Assembly: GCA_903642225.1 (NCBI GenBank)
Contig: CAHJWI010000011.1
Coordinates: 27,055-91,054 of the forward strand
Length of the DNA stretch: 64,000 nucleotides
Reading direction: 5' to 3'
DNA from: Acidobacteriaceae bacterium
Lineage (GTDB): Bacteria > Acidobacteriota > Terriglobia > Terriglobales > Acidobacteriaceae
Position 1 is the stretch's first letter. The number at the start of each line of letters is the position of its first letter. The notes under the pieces were generated by a model. That model did not search any database. It was not told where the DNA came from and was given only the letters and a program-made list of their open reading frames with translations. Below, one piece after another: positions 16,538 to 25,286 of the stretch. The position numbers were made by a program, and so were the translations under genes.

Positions 16538-17929
16538 ATGCGGAGCGAGGATGTGATGGGCGGGGAAAAGCTGGAGGAGTTGGTGGGATCGCTAGTGGAG
16601 CGGGCCGTGCGTGCGGGCGCGACGGACGCAGAGGCGACGGTGCTGGAAGGTGATGAGTTTTTCGTGAAGGTACGGCTGGGCCATGTGGACACGCTAACCG
16701 AGTCGGTGTCGCGTGCAGTAGGGCTGCGGGTGTTTAACGGGCGGAGGACGGCTTCGACCAGCACCAATGATTTGAGCGAGGCGTCGCTGGAGCGGATGGT
16801 GAGCGGAGCTGTGGAGTTGGCGAGGCTGACGGAGGAAGATCCGTATGCGGGGCTGGCGGATGCTTCGGAGTTTTCGGCAAAGCGCGATGCCGAGGGGATG
16901 GGTTTGTATTTCGAGGACGTGTATTCGCTGCCGGCAGCGGAGCGGATAGAGTTGGCGCGGGCCGTGGAGGCTGCGGCGATAACGGCCGATACGCGCATTC
17001 AGAACTCGGATGGCGGGAACTTTTCGGCGGCGACGAGTCACCGGGTAATTGCGAATTCGCGCGGCTTCAGCGGCGGGTATAGGAAAAGCTATGTGTCGCT
17101 GGGGACGTCGCCGATCGCGCAGGATGCGAGTGGAATGCAGCGGGACGGCTGGTCGCACAGCGCGCGGACGATGCGCAAGCTGGAGACGCCGGAGGAGATT
17201 GGCCGCGAAGCGGCAAAGCGCGCGGTGCGTCGGCTTGGTGCGCGTCGGGTGCAGACACAGCGGGCGACGATGGTGTTCGACCGGCAGGTGGCGCGTGGAA
17301 TTATGGGCGACATCTTCGACGCGGTGAACGGCGAGGCTGTGTACCGGCACAGCACGATGTTTGAGGACATGCTGGGCAAGCAGGTGGCGAGCGATTTGGT
17401 GACGGTGGTGGACGACGGGACGATGATGCTGGAGCCGGGGCTGGCCGGGTTCGGGACGCTGCCGTTCGATGGGGACGGCCTGCCGATGCAGCGCAAGGTG
17501 ATTGTGGAAAGCGGAATTCTGAAGACGTGGATCGCGAACACGTACACGGGGCGCAAGCTGGGCATGAAGAGCACGGGGAATGCGTCGCGCGGGTTGAGCG
17601 GAGCGCCGGGGATTGGGGCGGGAAACTTTTACCTGCAGCCAGGGACGCAGACGTTGCGGGAGCTAATCGGCGATGTGCAGAATGGGCTGTATGTGACGGA
17701 GACGCTGGGCAGCGGCGTAAACCTGGTGACGGGCGATTACTCGCAGGGTGCGACCGGGATCTGGATTGAGAACGGGCACTTTGCGGGGGCAGTCGAGGAG
17801 ATTACGATCGCTGGGAATTTGAAGGATATGTACAAGAACATCGTGGCAGTGGCGAGTGATCTGGTGTGGCGGGGAGCGGCGGCGAGTCCTGCGATTCGGG
17901 TGGAGGGGATGACGATTGCGGGGAGCTAG
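16538..17929 (+). CDS. pmbA: TldE/PmbA, metallopeptidase partner subunit
   Basis: TldE (PmbA) subunit of the TldD/TldE heterodimeric zinc metalloprotease that degrades unfolded or modified peptides. 463 residues from ATG 16538, with the family N-terminal domain (ATDAEATVLEG, VGLRVFNGRR) and the C-terminal beta-rich domain (NASRGLSGAPGIGAGNFYL). As expected for TldE it lacks the HExxxH zinc motif, which is present in tldD at 30114-31580. GGGAG lies 9 nt before 16538; GTG 16517 and ATG 16529 are alternatives. A TAGGAT box at 16508-16513 could be its -10, giving a leader under 20 nt. Confidence 0.92.
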   Translation: MRSEDVMGGEKLEELVGSLVERAVRAGATDAEATVLEGDEFFVKVRLGHVDTLTESVSRAVGLRVFNGRRTASTSTNDLSEASLERMVSGAVELARLTEEDPYAGLADASEFSAKRDAEGMGLYFEDVYSLPAAERIELARAVEAAAITADTRIQNSDGGNFSAATSHRVIANSRGFSGGYRKSYVSLGTSPIAQDASGMQRDGWSHSARTMRKLETPEEIGREAAKRAVRRLGARRVQTQRATMVFDRQVARGIMGDIFDAVNGEAVYRHSTMFEDMLGKQVASDLVTVVDDGTMMLEPGLAGFGTLPFDGDGLPMQRKVIVESGILKTWIANTYTGRKLGMKSTGNASRGLSGAPGIGAGNFYLQPGTQTLRELIGDVQNGLYVTETLGSGVNLVTGDYSQGATGIWIENGHFAGAVEEITIAGNLKDMYKNIVAVASDLVWRGAAASPAIRVEGMTIAGS

Positions 17930-19066
17930 AGCGGAGCCGGGGTTGGTGATATCGCAGCGAGAGTGTTGGGCCGGGTGAGACCGAGAATGCGAAATCTGGA
18001 CTGTCTTCTTGACGGAGTTCATCGACGGTTTAGCGCGATGAAGCGGCCTGAGCAGTACCTTGTTCATACTGATAAAGAGTTTTGGCGGACATGGAATTTA
18101 ATGTCGCCGCCTGGCTTAGGAATCCGGCAGGGCGGCCTTTTTCGCCAGGTGCACTGGTCACTCTGCACAGGTGCGTGATCATCGCGGCTGTGCGGTGGTG
18201 CCTGCAGACTTGGAACGAAAGTAGCCGGTGCTGCGTTGAGTGGTGTTGTGACGAGCGGAGCGACGAAGCCCTCAGCCTTGGAAGCCAGGACGCCCCAGTT
18301 GGCGGGTGCGGCGGCAGGAGCGGTGTGGGTGTTCTTGCTTTGCTCGAGGTTGGGGTCTTGGCGGTCGTTCAGTCTTTGAAGGGGCTGGCGGGTTCGGTGG
18401 TGAGCGTGCCTGCCTGCGTGATGTAGGTGAGGTATTGGACAAGCCCTTTTTGAGTGGCAGCTGTCATACGCGGCTTTGCCGAACGGGGCTGCAGGATGAC
18501 AAATTCCTGGCCATTTTTCCATTTGGCTGGGAGGGTTCATAGCCGGAGGAGGTCTGCAACTTGCTGTCGCATTCTAACTGAACATCGATGCCTTGGGCTC
18601 TTTGCCTTTGGAGAGGTTGCCGCGACCCTTCACCTATGGCTTCTTTCGTACCAGCGCTTCTTTTGGCATACGGCAACACGCGGTGCACGCAGATTTCGGC
18701 CGGAGGCGATGCGGACGATAGTGCCGACGAATCCGCACGGTGCGCGGAGCTGAGGGTGCCTCAGACGGGGGCAAATGCCGGAGTTTGCGAAGGCGTTCAG
18801 TTTGCAAGGTGGAGCAGCCTGAGGTGCATAAGCCGGCTTGTCGAGTGTAGTAGCGGGTTGCCGGACCGGCTGGCGCAAGCTTTCTCAGGCCTGTCTTATC
18901 TGGTTGGATGTTACTGCTGGACGTGCAAGTGCAGGAGAGGGCAGATAGCGAGAGGGAGCGGTAGCTTAGCCGCGACGAGGTGCCGCAGCCGATTGACCGT
19001 TGCGGTCCACTGCACATGAGTTGGAGCTTCGGTCTGCGTCGAGTGGGATGCCGGTAGGATAGCGGA
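17930..19066. other. 1.1-kb gene-poor stretch, possibly decayed
   Basis: No open frame here has a convincing family match, start context or codon pattern. On the minus strand between about 18385 and 18540 one frame reads WKNGQEFVIL, then QKGLVQYLTYITQAG and a stop, which looks protein-like but has no start. Downstream of it a different frame (18064-18300) reads WGVLASKAEGF. Together these could be remains of one minus-strand gene broken by frameshifts. The 18590-19050 part shows nothing I can interpret. No tRNA-like fold or known RNA motif was recognised. Confidence 0.4.
19055..19060 (+). promoter_or_regulatory. -10 box of a leaderless promoter (UvrC-like gene)
   Basis: GGTAGGAT ends 6 nt before GTG 19067 and 9 nt before ATG 19070, with no Shine-Dalgarno in the gap. 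Same arrangement as at 4795, 21029, 23890, 25969 and 28751. Confidence 0.5.
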
Positions 19067-19069
19067 GTG

Positions 19070-20383
19070 ATGCAGCGGCCGGTGTTTACGGATGAGGTGC
19101 TGTTTACGCCGGAGACGGCGGCCGAGGTGCTGCGGGCGGTGCCGGCTGGGGCGGGGGTGGTGTGCCTGTTTGGGCACAGTGCGACAGACCGGCCGTTCCT
19201 GATGCAGACCGCGAACCTGCGGCGTCGTTTGCAGCGGTTGCTGATGCCGCCGGAGGGGCAGACGAAGCGGCTGAACCTACGGGACAGGATTGCGCGGATT
19301 GCGTGGCGCGAGACGCATTCGTCGCTGGAAAGTTTGTTGCTGTTGCACCGGGCGATGGCGGCGGTGTTTGGGGCGGTGGAGGCGAGGCGTAAGCTGCGGC
19401 TGCGTCCGCCGTTTACTGTGCGATATGCGGTGGAGAACCGGTTTCCGCGGATTTATGTGACGAGCCATTTGCGGCGGCGGTCGCTGCACACGACGTTTGG
19501 CCCGTTTGCCTCAAGGCTGGACGCGGATCGTTACCGGGAGGCAGTGGAGAACCTGTTTCTGATTCGACGGTGCTTTATGGAGCTGAAGCCTTCGCCGGAT
19601 GATCCCGGGTGCATTTATGGCGAGATGCACAAGTGCCTTGCGCCGTGCCAGGTGCGGGTGACGGACGAGGTGTACGGTGCGGAGGCTGAGCGGGTGCTGC
19701 GGTTTCTGCAGACGGGTGGGCAGTCGATGGTGGGCGAGCTGGAGGCTGAGCGGGACCGCGAAAGTGCGGAGATGCTGTTTGAGGAGGCTGCCGCGGTGCA
19801 TGCGCGGCTGGTGGGGGTAAAAGCGGTGGTGGCGATCCCGGACAGACTAGTTGGTGCGCTGGATGGGCTGCGGTGCCTGATGGTGGTTCCCATGAAGGAG
19901 GGTGAGGAGCCGCGGGTGCAGGTGTTTCTATTTGCGGATGGGTGTTTGCGCGGGCCGGAGGTGGTGAGCCTGCTGGGGGTGCGGCTGGCGCGGGAGCAGG
20001 CGGAGGTGGGGTCGAGTTTGTTTGCGCAGCCGATGATGCTGGCGGCGGTGCCGCTGGATGCGGTGGCGACTGGTGTGCCTGCGGCTGCAGCGGATGCGGG
20101 TTCCGCGGAGGAGCGGCTGCTGGCTGCCATCGGCGTGCTTGAGGAAGGTGCCGGGACGGATGACGTGGCAGTGCTGGGCGATCAGCTGGCGATGTTGCGG
20201 CGGTGGTATTACCGGCCGGAGAAGCAGCGAGAGGGCGGGTTGTTTCTGCAGGAAAAGGGGAGCTGGGCGGTGCGGAAGATTGTGCGGGCGGCGGCGAAGC
20301 TGCTGGCACCGGCGGTGGTGCCGGAGCGGGAGACCCGGCCTACGCCGCATCCGGGGCGCGACGATCTGCGGACGGCGGATTAG
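19070..20383 (+). CDS. UvrC-like protein lacking the C-terminal nuclease half
   Basis: About 437 residues resembling the N-terminal half of excinuclease UvrC. A GIY-YIG-like region (GVVCLFG ... ANLRRRLQRLL, residues about 28-65) keeps the NLRxR arginine, but the two catalytic Tyr positions and the Glu of the usual LLLE motif are replaced. TFGPFAS follows, then four cysteines in RRCF ... PGCIYGEMHKCLAPCQ, the spacing of the UvrC Fe-S site, and a UVR-like helical pair. The RNase H-like nuclease and HhH domains are absent; the last 150 residues are unrelated. It is probably not a functional incision enzyme and may be a regulator or DNA-binding paralogue. ATG 19070 or GTG 19067 is the start. Confidence 0.8.
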   Translation: MQRPVFTDEVLFTPETAAEVLRAVPAGAGVVCLFGHSATDRPFLMQTANLRRRLQRLLMPPEGQTKRLNLRDRIARIAWRETHSSLESLLLLHRAMAAVFGAVEARRKLRLRPPFTVRYAVENRFPRIYVTSHLRRRSLHTTFGPFASRLDADRYREAVENLFLIRRCFMELKPSPDDPGCIYGEMHKCLAPCQVRVTDEVYGAEAERVLRFLQTGGQSMVGELEAERDRESAEMLFEEAAAVHARLVGVKAVVAIPDRLVGALDGLRCLMVVPMKEGEEPRVQVFLFADGCLRGPEVVSLLGVRLAREQAEVGSSLFAQPMMLAAVPLDAVATGVPAAAADAGSAEERLLAAIGVLEEGAGTDDVAVLGDQLAMLRRWYYRPEKQREGGLFLQEKGSWAVRKIVRAAAKLLAPAVVPERETRPTPHPGRDDLRTAD

Positions 20384-20400
20384 CCGTAGGTTGCTGATGC

Positions 20401-21006
20401 CTAGCTGCTAGGGCTGGGGACGCGAACCCATTGCATGCCGGCGGCTTCCGCTGAGGCGATGCCTGCGTCGGCGTCTTCGAAGACGAGGCAGTCTGCGGGT
20501 GCGACGTTGAGAAGCTTGGCGGCTGTGAGGAAGGGTTCGGGGTCGGGCTTGCCTTTGGTGTAGTCCTCTGCGCCGACGATCACGGGGAAGTAGTCGGTGA
20601 GCCCGAGGACGCGGAGGGTGTGGATGATGGTCGCGTGTGGGGAGCCGGAGACGATGGCAAAGGGGATGGTGCCGTGACTGGCTTCGATGTGGGCGAGGAC
20701 GGAGGCGACCGGCAGGACGTGGTCCATCTGCTGGAGGTAGAGCTGTTCCTTGCGATTGGCGACGGCGTGAGGGTCGAGGGTGTAGCCGAACCGTTCGTTG
20801 AGGATTTCGACGGTGCGGGGGAGGGGGACGCCGCCGAGGGCGTAGAAGAGGTCTTCGGGGAAGCCACCGCCCTGCTCGCGGACGGCGGTTTGCCAAGTGA
20901 CGAGATGGATGGGCATGGTGTCGGCGACGGTGCCGTCGAGGTCGAAGAGGTAGGCCTTGAAGTCGCCTGGGGGCAGAGGCAGGGGTGCGGAGGTGACGGA
21001 CGGCAT
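20401..21006 (-). CDS. HAD-superfamily phosphatase/phosphoglucomutase-like
   Basis: Haloacid dehalogenase-like hydrolase with the subfamily I cap, 201 residues. Motif I is FDLDGTVADT (nucleophile and general acid Asp), motif II is VSGSPHA and motif IV is VFEDADAGIASAEAAGM, the pattern of beta-phosphoglucomutases and sugar phosphatases such as YqaB. The substrate is likely a sugar phosphate. ATG 21006 lies 6 nt after a TATCCT box on the minus strand, so it may be leaderless; the frame is open nine codons further. Divergent from rpe with 35 bp between start codons. Confidence 0.9.
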   Translation of the reverse strand: MPSVTSAPLPLPPGDFKAYLFDLDGTVADTMPIHLVTWQTAVREQGGGFPEDLFYALGGVPLPRTVEILNERFGYTLDPHAVANRKEQLYLQQMDHVLPVASVLAHIEASHGTIPFAIVSGSPHATIIHTLRVLGLTDYFPVIVGAEDYTKGKPDPEPFLTAAKLLNVAPADCLVFEDADAGIASAEAAGMQWVRVPSPSS

Positions 21007-21012
21007 GGGTTC

Positions 21013-21034
21013 AGGATAGCGGGCTTGGTACACT
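21013..21034. promoter_or_regulatory. divergent leaderless promoter pair (HAD gene / rpe)
   Basis: On the minus strand TATCCT (21018 to 21013) ends 6 nt before ATG 21006. On the plus strand TGGTACACT, an extended -10 (hexamer 21029-21034), ends 7 nt before GTG 21042. The two -10 boxes are 10 bp apart, so each promoter's upstream region lies inside the other gene and polymerases should exclude one another. Confidence 0.55.
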
Positions 21035-21041
21035 TTGAGGT

Positions 21042-21719
21042 GTGATTGACCTTGCCTTTTCCATTCTTGCGGCGGACTTTACCCGGTTGGGTGAGGACAT
21101 TGCGGCCGCAGAGCGCGGCGGTGGAAGTGCCGTGCACATTGATGTGATGGACGGGCACTTTGTGCCGAACATTACGTTTGGGCCGCCGGTGGTGGAGTCG
21201 GTGCGGCGCGTGACCGATCTGCCGCTGGACTGCCACCTGATGATCGAGGAGCCGGACCGATACATTGCAGACTTCGCCAAGGCCGGCGCGAACTGGATTA
21301 TCGTGCACCAGGAGGTGTGCCGGCACCTGCATCGGACGCTGTCGGAGATCAAAGCGCATGGGATGGAGCCTGCGGTCGCAATCAACCCTGCTACGCCTGT
21401 GGAGACGCTGGAAGAGGTGCTGGGACTGGTGCACCATGTGCTGGTGATGACGGTGAATCCCGGCTTTGGCGGGCAGAGCTTTATTCCGAAGTGCGTGGAT
21501 AAGGTGCGGCACTTGGCTCGGCTGCGCGAGGAGCAGGGGTTGGGCTTTCGCATTGAGGTGGATGGCGGCATTGCGCCGGCGACTGTGGAGGCGGTGGTGG
21601 ACGCGGGGGCGGATTTGCTGGTGGCGGGTTCGGCGATCTTTCTGCCGGGGCGCATTGAGGCAAATGCACGGGAGTTTGTGCGGCTGGCAGAGCAGGCACG
21701 GAAAAAAGTTCTGGTGTAA
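21042..21719 (+). CDS. rpe: ribulose-phosphate 3-epimerase
   Basis: Interconverts ribulose 5-phosphate and xylulose 5-phosphate in the pentose phosphate pathway and is thus functionally linked to zwf-pgl-glk 17 kb upstream. TIM-barrel motifs are present: SILAADFTRLGED, HIDVMDGHFVPNITFGP (metal ligands His and Asp), CHLMIEEPD, VMTVNPGFGGQSF and EVDGGI near the C-terminus. 225 residues. The start is GTG 21042, 7 nt after an extended -10 box and with no Shine-Dalgarno. Confidence 0.97.
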   Translation: MIDLAFSILAADFTRLGEDIAAAERGGGSAVHIDVMDGHFVPNITFGPPVVESVRRVTDLPLDCHLMIEEPDRYIADFAKAGANWIIVHQEVCRHLHRTLSEIKAHGMEPAVAINPATPVETLEEVLGLVHHVLVMTVNPGFGGQSFIPKCVDKVRHLARLREEQGLGFRIEVDGGIAPATVEAVVDAGADLLVAGSAIFLPGRIEANAREFVRLAEQARKKVLV

Positions 21720-21868
21720 CGGTTGCGGGTTTGTGCAGTCCAAGTCTCCACACCAGGTTGGCGCAGCTGGGTTTCCACGCCTATTTTGCAGGTTTGCGCT
21801 TTAGAATGGAAGATGCACGAGCGGTGGCAGCCGAGACGACCCGGGCACCGGATTGCAGAGGATTACGT

Positions 21869-23782
21869 ATGGCTTTGTTTGCACCGCGCGTAGCTGCGCT
21901 TTCGTCCTATTTCCCGCGCCGTGGCACGGCAGTTGTGCTGATGGGTGCGTTGTTGTGTGCGCCGGTAGCTTTGCAGGTTGCAGCGGCACAGGCCGCACCG
22001 CAGCAGACGGCCCCTGCTGATACCACGCAGACGGCACCGGCAACTGCCCCAGCAACGCCGAATGATCTGCCGGCGGGAACCACATCGGCGACGCCGCAGG
22101 ACAGCGTGCCGACGGGCGTGCTGAGTAATCGGACGACCAGGAGGAAGACGCGCAAAGGCACGGACGAGCAGCCGGACACGAAGCAGCAAAAGAAGGACCA
22201 GAAAGTTACGGCCAGCAAGGACACGGTAAAGGAGCAGCGCGAGATGAAGCGCCGGCTCAAGGACAATCCGCTGGCGAATGTGGATTCGAAACAGCCGGAC
22301 AAGCAGTTGTATGACCGCGCGCAGGTGGCGCTGAAGAAGGGCAAGTTCGACGTGTCGCGGCTGTTGTTGCAGGACATGCTGGCGACGTATCCGGATTCGG
22401 AATACCAGATGCGGGCCAAGCTGGCGTTTGCGGACAGCTGGTATCGCGAGGGTGGCACGGCGGCGCTGACGCAGGCGGAGACGGAGTACCACGACTTCAT
22501 CATCTTTTTTCCGAATGTGCCGGAGGCGGCCGAGGCGCAGATGCGAATTGGCGACATTTACTTCAAGCAGATGGACAAGCCTGATCGTGATTACACGAAG
22601 GCAATCCACGCGCAGGAAGAGTACCGGACGATGATGACGCAGTACCCGGACAGCACGCTGGTTCCGCAGGCAAAGCAGAAGCTGCGCGAGGTGCAGGAGC
22701 TATTGGCGACGCGCGAGACGGGCATTGCCGATTTTTACGAGGGGCATGAGAACTATGCCGCGGCGATTGCGCGTTACCAGACCGTGGTGGATACCTACCC
22801 GTTGTACAGCAAAATTGACACAGCGCTGATTGGGTTGGGTGATTCGTATGCGGCGCAGGCGCATTACGTTCGGACCAGCCCAGCGATGAAAAATCTGAAC
22901 GAGGATCAGAAGTCGCGGCTGCTGCGGGTGTATGAGGGCGCGGCTGCGGCGGCGTACGGCCGTGTGGTGACGGTGTACTCCGCGTCGGCCCGTGTGGAGG
23001 ATGCGCGCGATCGGCTGGAGGCGATGGGCAGAGCCGTGCCGGAGCCTTCGGCGGAGCAGATAGCGGCGAGCCAGGCACTGGAGAACAGCCGGCAGTCGTA
23101 CAGCGTGGGAAGCCGTGTACGGACGCTGGTGATGCGGTCACCGGATGTGGTGCAGGCGGCCAAGGTTGGCGATCCATCCATGGCCGACCCGAAGGCAACG
23201 CTTGCGCCGAATGTGGTCAAGCATATCAATGAGGAGTTCCAGGCGGCGATCAAGGGATCAGCACCTGGCGCACCAGCGGCTGTGTCGACCGACGCTGCAG
23301 CAGCACCTCCAGCGGGTTCTGATGCCGGCGGCGCTCCCACGCCAGTTGGTCCTGCACCCGCTACCGCGCTGTCAGATATTCCTGCTGCGGATGCGGCAGG
23401 TGCGGCGGCCAGTGAGACGGGGCTAACTGGATCCTCGTTCAGCAATACACCATCGGGTGTTGCACCGGTGACAGCCGGGGGCAGCAGCACTGTTGGCGTC
23501 ACGATACTTTCGCCGGGTGCGACGGCTGTGAAGGATGCGGGGAACGGGTTGAACTCCGTTGGCCCTGCCAACAATGCGGAGCTGCCGGCGATTGAGAAGG
23601 CAGCGGCAGCGCCGGATGCGGTGAACGATGTGCAAGGTGTGAAGACGCCCAACGGCCAGGCACCGCCGTTGGCTGATGCAAACGGCAAGGTTCATAATCC
23701 TAAGCCTGACTTTGACAAGGGTGAGGAGAGCTCGAGCAAGCACAAGAAGAAAAAGGGTTTGAAGAAGCTCGACCCGCTGTAA
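21869..23782 (+). CDS. BamD-like TPR protein, exported
   Basis: About 637 residues. A signal peptide (hydrophobic VVLMGALLCAPVALQVAAAQA) is followed by an Ala/Pro/Thr-rich linker and a basic segment. The TPR region (residues about 150-380) has LYDRAQVALKKGKFDVSRLLL, then the aromatic FFPNVPEAAEAQMRIGDIYF and PDSTLVPQAKQKLREVQELL, typical of the outer-membrane assembly factor BamD/YfiO. The last 240 residues are low-complexity Ala/Pro/Gly ending in a KHKKKKGLKKL tail. Unlike classical BamD there is no lipobox Cys, so it is probably periplasmic, not lipid-anchored. ATG 21869 is preferred for the signal peptide; the frame opens at 21731. TAGAAT at 21802 may be its -10. Confidence 0.8.
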   Translation: MALFAPRVAALSSYFPRRGTAVVLMGALLCAPVALQVAAAQAAPQQTAPADTTQTAPATAPATPNDLPAGTTSATPQDSVPTGVLSNRTTRRKTRKGTDEQPDTKQQKKDQKVTASKDTVKEQREMKRRLKDNPLANVDSKQPDKQLYDRAQVALKKGKFDVSRLLLQDMLATYPDSEYQMRAKLAFADSWYREGGTAALTQAETEYHDFIIFFPNVPEAAEAQMRIGDIYFKQMDKPDRDYTKAIHAQEEYRTMMTQYPDSTLVPQAKQKLREVQELLATRETGIADFYEGHENYAAAIARYQTVVDTYPLYSKIDTALIGLGDSYAAQAHYVRTSPAMKNLNEDQKSRLLRVYEGAAAAAYGRVVTVYSASARVEDARDRLEAMGRAVPEPSAEQIAASQALENSRQSYSVGSRVRTLVMRSPDVVQAAKVGDPSMADPKATLAPNVVKHINEEFQAAIKGSAPGAPAAVSTDAAAAPPAGSDAGGAPTPVGPAPATALSDIPAADAAGAAASETGLTGSSFSNTPSGVAPVTAGGSSTVGVTILSPGATAVKDAGNGLNSVGPANNAELPAIEKAAAAPDAVNDVQGVKTPNGQAPPLADANGKVHNPKPDFDKGEESSSKHKKKKGLKKLDPL

Positions 23783-23804
23783 GCCAAGGGTGGCGTAGCG
23801 AGAG

Positions 23805-23826
23805 GGGGACGGCTTTGGTCGTCTCC
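23805..23826 (+). terminator. intrinsic terminator after the BamD-like gene
   Basis: Nine-bp stem (23805-23813 with 23818-23826, two G-U pairs) and a TTTG loop, followed directly by TTTT and GCATTT. Confidence 0.7.
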
Positions 23827-23889
23827 TTTTGCATTTCTCGTAAGTTTGCGATTCACGCACCTGTGCTGCCAACTGCGACGCTTGCTTGA

Positions 23890-23895
23890 TACACT
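23890..23895 (+). promoter_or_regulatory. extended -10 box, leaderless promoter (esterase)
   Basis: TTGATACACT contains a TGn-extended TACACT ending 8 nt before ATG 23904. No Shine-Dalgarno is present between it and the start. Confidence 0.55.
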
Positions 23896-23903
23896 CGGCG
23901 TCG

Positions 23904-25190
23904 ATGCCTATCCTTTCCCGTTGCAGTCCTCTTTACGCCGCGCTCTGCTGCGGTGTTCTTTTTGCCAGTTCGTTGCATGCTGGTGCGCAGGCACAGCCTG
24001 AGCTGCCACGGCCGGAGCGTCCGGTTGCTCGTCCGCGCCGTGTGGTGGCGATTGATCCTGCGGCGGCGGCACGATCGCAGGCGCTGAAGTCACCTGTTGT
24101 GAATGCCGACCGGAGTGTGACCTTCCGGTTTCAGAACAGCGATGCGAAGACGGTGGCGATCTTTTTAGAGGGCAATGCGGAACCGTTCCCGATGACGCGC
24201 GACGCAGAGGGGCTGTGGACGTATACAAGCGAGCCGCTGGATCCGGAGTACTACGGGTACTACTTCGTTGTGGATGAGCAGCACCTGCTCGACCCGCACA
24301 ATGCGAAGGTGCGGCAGAACCTGCAGGCGCCGTCGAGCTTTGTGCACGTGACGGGTGCGACGCCGATGCCGTGGGACCTGCAGGATATTCCGCACGGCAA
24401 CGTCACGCATCACCTGTACACATCGAAGCTGGCGACAGACGAGGCGGGCCTGCATGACCGCGACCTGTACGTGTACACTCCGCCTGGTTTCGACCCGAAG
24501 CGCAAGCAGCCGTACCCGGTGCTGTACCTGCTGCACGGCTACAGCGACTCGGCCGTGGGATGGAGTGAGGTGGGGGATGCGAACCTGATCTTTGACCGGC
24601 TGATTGCGGATGGCAAGCTGCAGCCGACGGTGATCGTGATGCCGCGTGCGTATGGCACGATGCGGATGATTACGGAGGGGTGGAACGTTTGGACGCCGCC
24701 GTACGCGACGCCGCTGGCGAACCAGAGTATTTTGACGGACATGCTTTTGCAGGAGATTTTGCCGTATGCGGAGGCGAATTTTCACGTGGCGCGCGACCCC
24801 GGGCATCGCGCGATTGCGGGGCTGAGCATGGGCGGCGGCGAGACGATCTCGACGGGGCTAAACCACCCGGAGGTGTTTGGGTATGTGGGCGCGATGAGTT
24901 CGGCGATTGTGTCGCCACTGACGCCGCGTAACCCGGCCGAGATTACGCCGGCGATTCTGCAGCAGGCGTTTGAAGGGATTGTGCCGAACTACAAGACACA
25001 GCCTGCGACGAGGTTGTTCTGGATCAGCTGTGGGACCGAGGATGGGCTGATTACGACAAACCGGGCGTTTGGGGCCTGGGCGAAGCAGAACATCAAGGGG
25101 AATGTGAGCGTGAACGAGACGCCGGGCATGCACACGTGGCTGGTGTGGCGGCAGAATCTGATTACGTTTTCGCAGCTGATGTTCAAGTAG
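23904..25190 (+). CDS. secreted esterase with N-terminal E-set domain (CE1-like)
   Basis: Exported alpha/beta hydrolase of 428 residues. A signal peptide (to about residue 30) precedes an early-set/CBM48-like domain (about 60-140; TFRFQNSDAKTVAIFLEGN), then the esterase D/feruloyl-esterase domain with YTPPGFDP, YLLHGYSDS and the nucleophile elbow AGLSMGGGE. The catalytic His is probably the one in GMHTWLVW near the C-terminus. Such two-domain proteins act on acylated xylan side chains or iron-siderophore esters. Which applies is not clear, but the glycosidase block in this genome favours polysaccharide deacylation. ATG 23904 follows a TACACT box by 8 nt. Confidence 0.88.
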   Translation: MPILSRCSPLYAALCCGVLFASSLHAGAQAQPELPRPERPVARPRRVVAIDPAAAARSQALKSPVVNADRSVTFRFQNSDAKTVAIFLEGNAEPFPMTRDAEGLWTYTSEPLDPEYYGYYFVVDEQHLLDPHNAKVRQNLQAPSSFVHVTGATPMPWDLQDIPHGNVTHHLYTSKLATDEAGLHDRDLYVYTPPGFDPKRKQPYPVLYLLHGYSDSAVGWSEVGDANLIFDRLIADGKLQPTVIVMPRAYGTMRMITEGWNVWTPPYATPLANQSILTDMLLQEILPYAEANFHVARDPGHRAIAGLSMGGGETISTGLNHPEVFGYVGAMSSAIVSPLTPRNPAEITPAILQQAFEGIVPNYKTQPATRLFWISCGTEDGLITTNRAFGAWAKQNIKGNVSVNETPGMHTWLVWRQNLITFSQLMFK

Positions 25191-25286
25191 CAATTCACTC
25201 CGCAATAAGCTCTGCTGCTAAGCAGACCCGTCCACTCCGGTGAGGTGACGAAATGGCAGCACTCGAACTCCCGGAGCGGTGTGGTC

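Noticed and set aside
18064..18540. 158-codon minus-strand ORF as a gene
   Set aside because: His/Pro/Arg-rich composition, no start context, and the more protein-like reading lies in another frame; treated as possible remnant only.
21011..21778. Long minus-strand open frames antisense to rpe (up to 387 codons)
   Set aside because: They mirror rpe codon structure, lack start sites and family motifs, and are typical high-GC antisense shadows.
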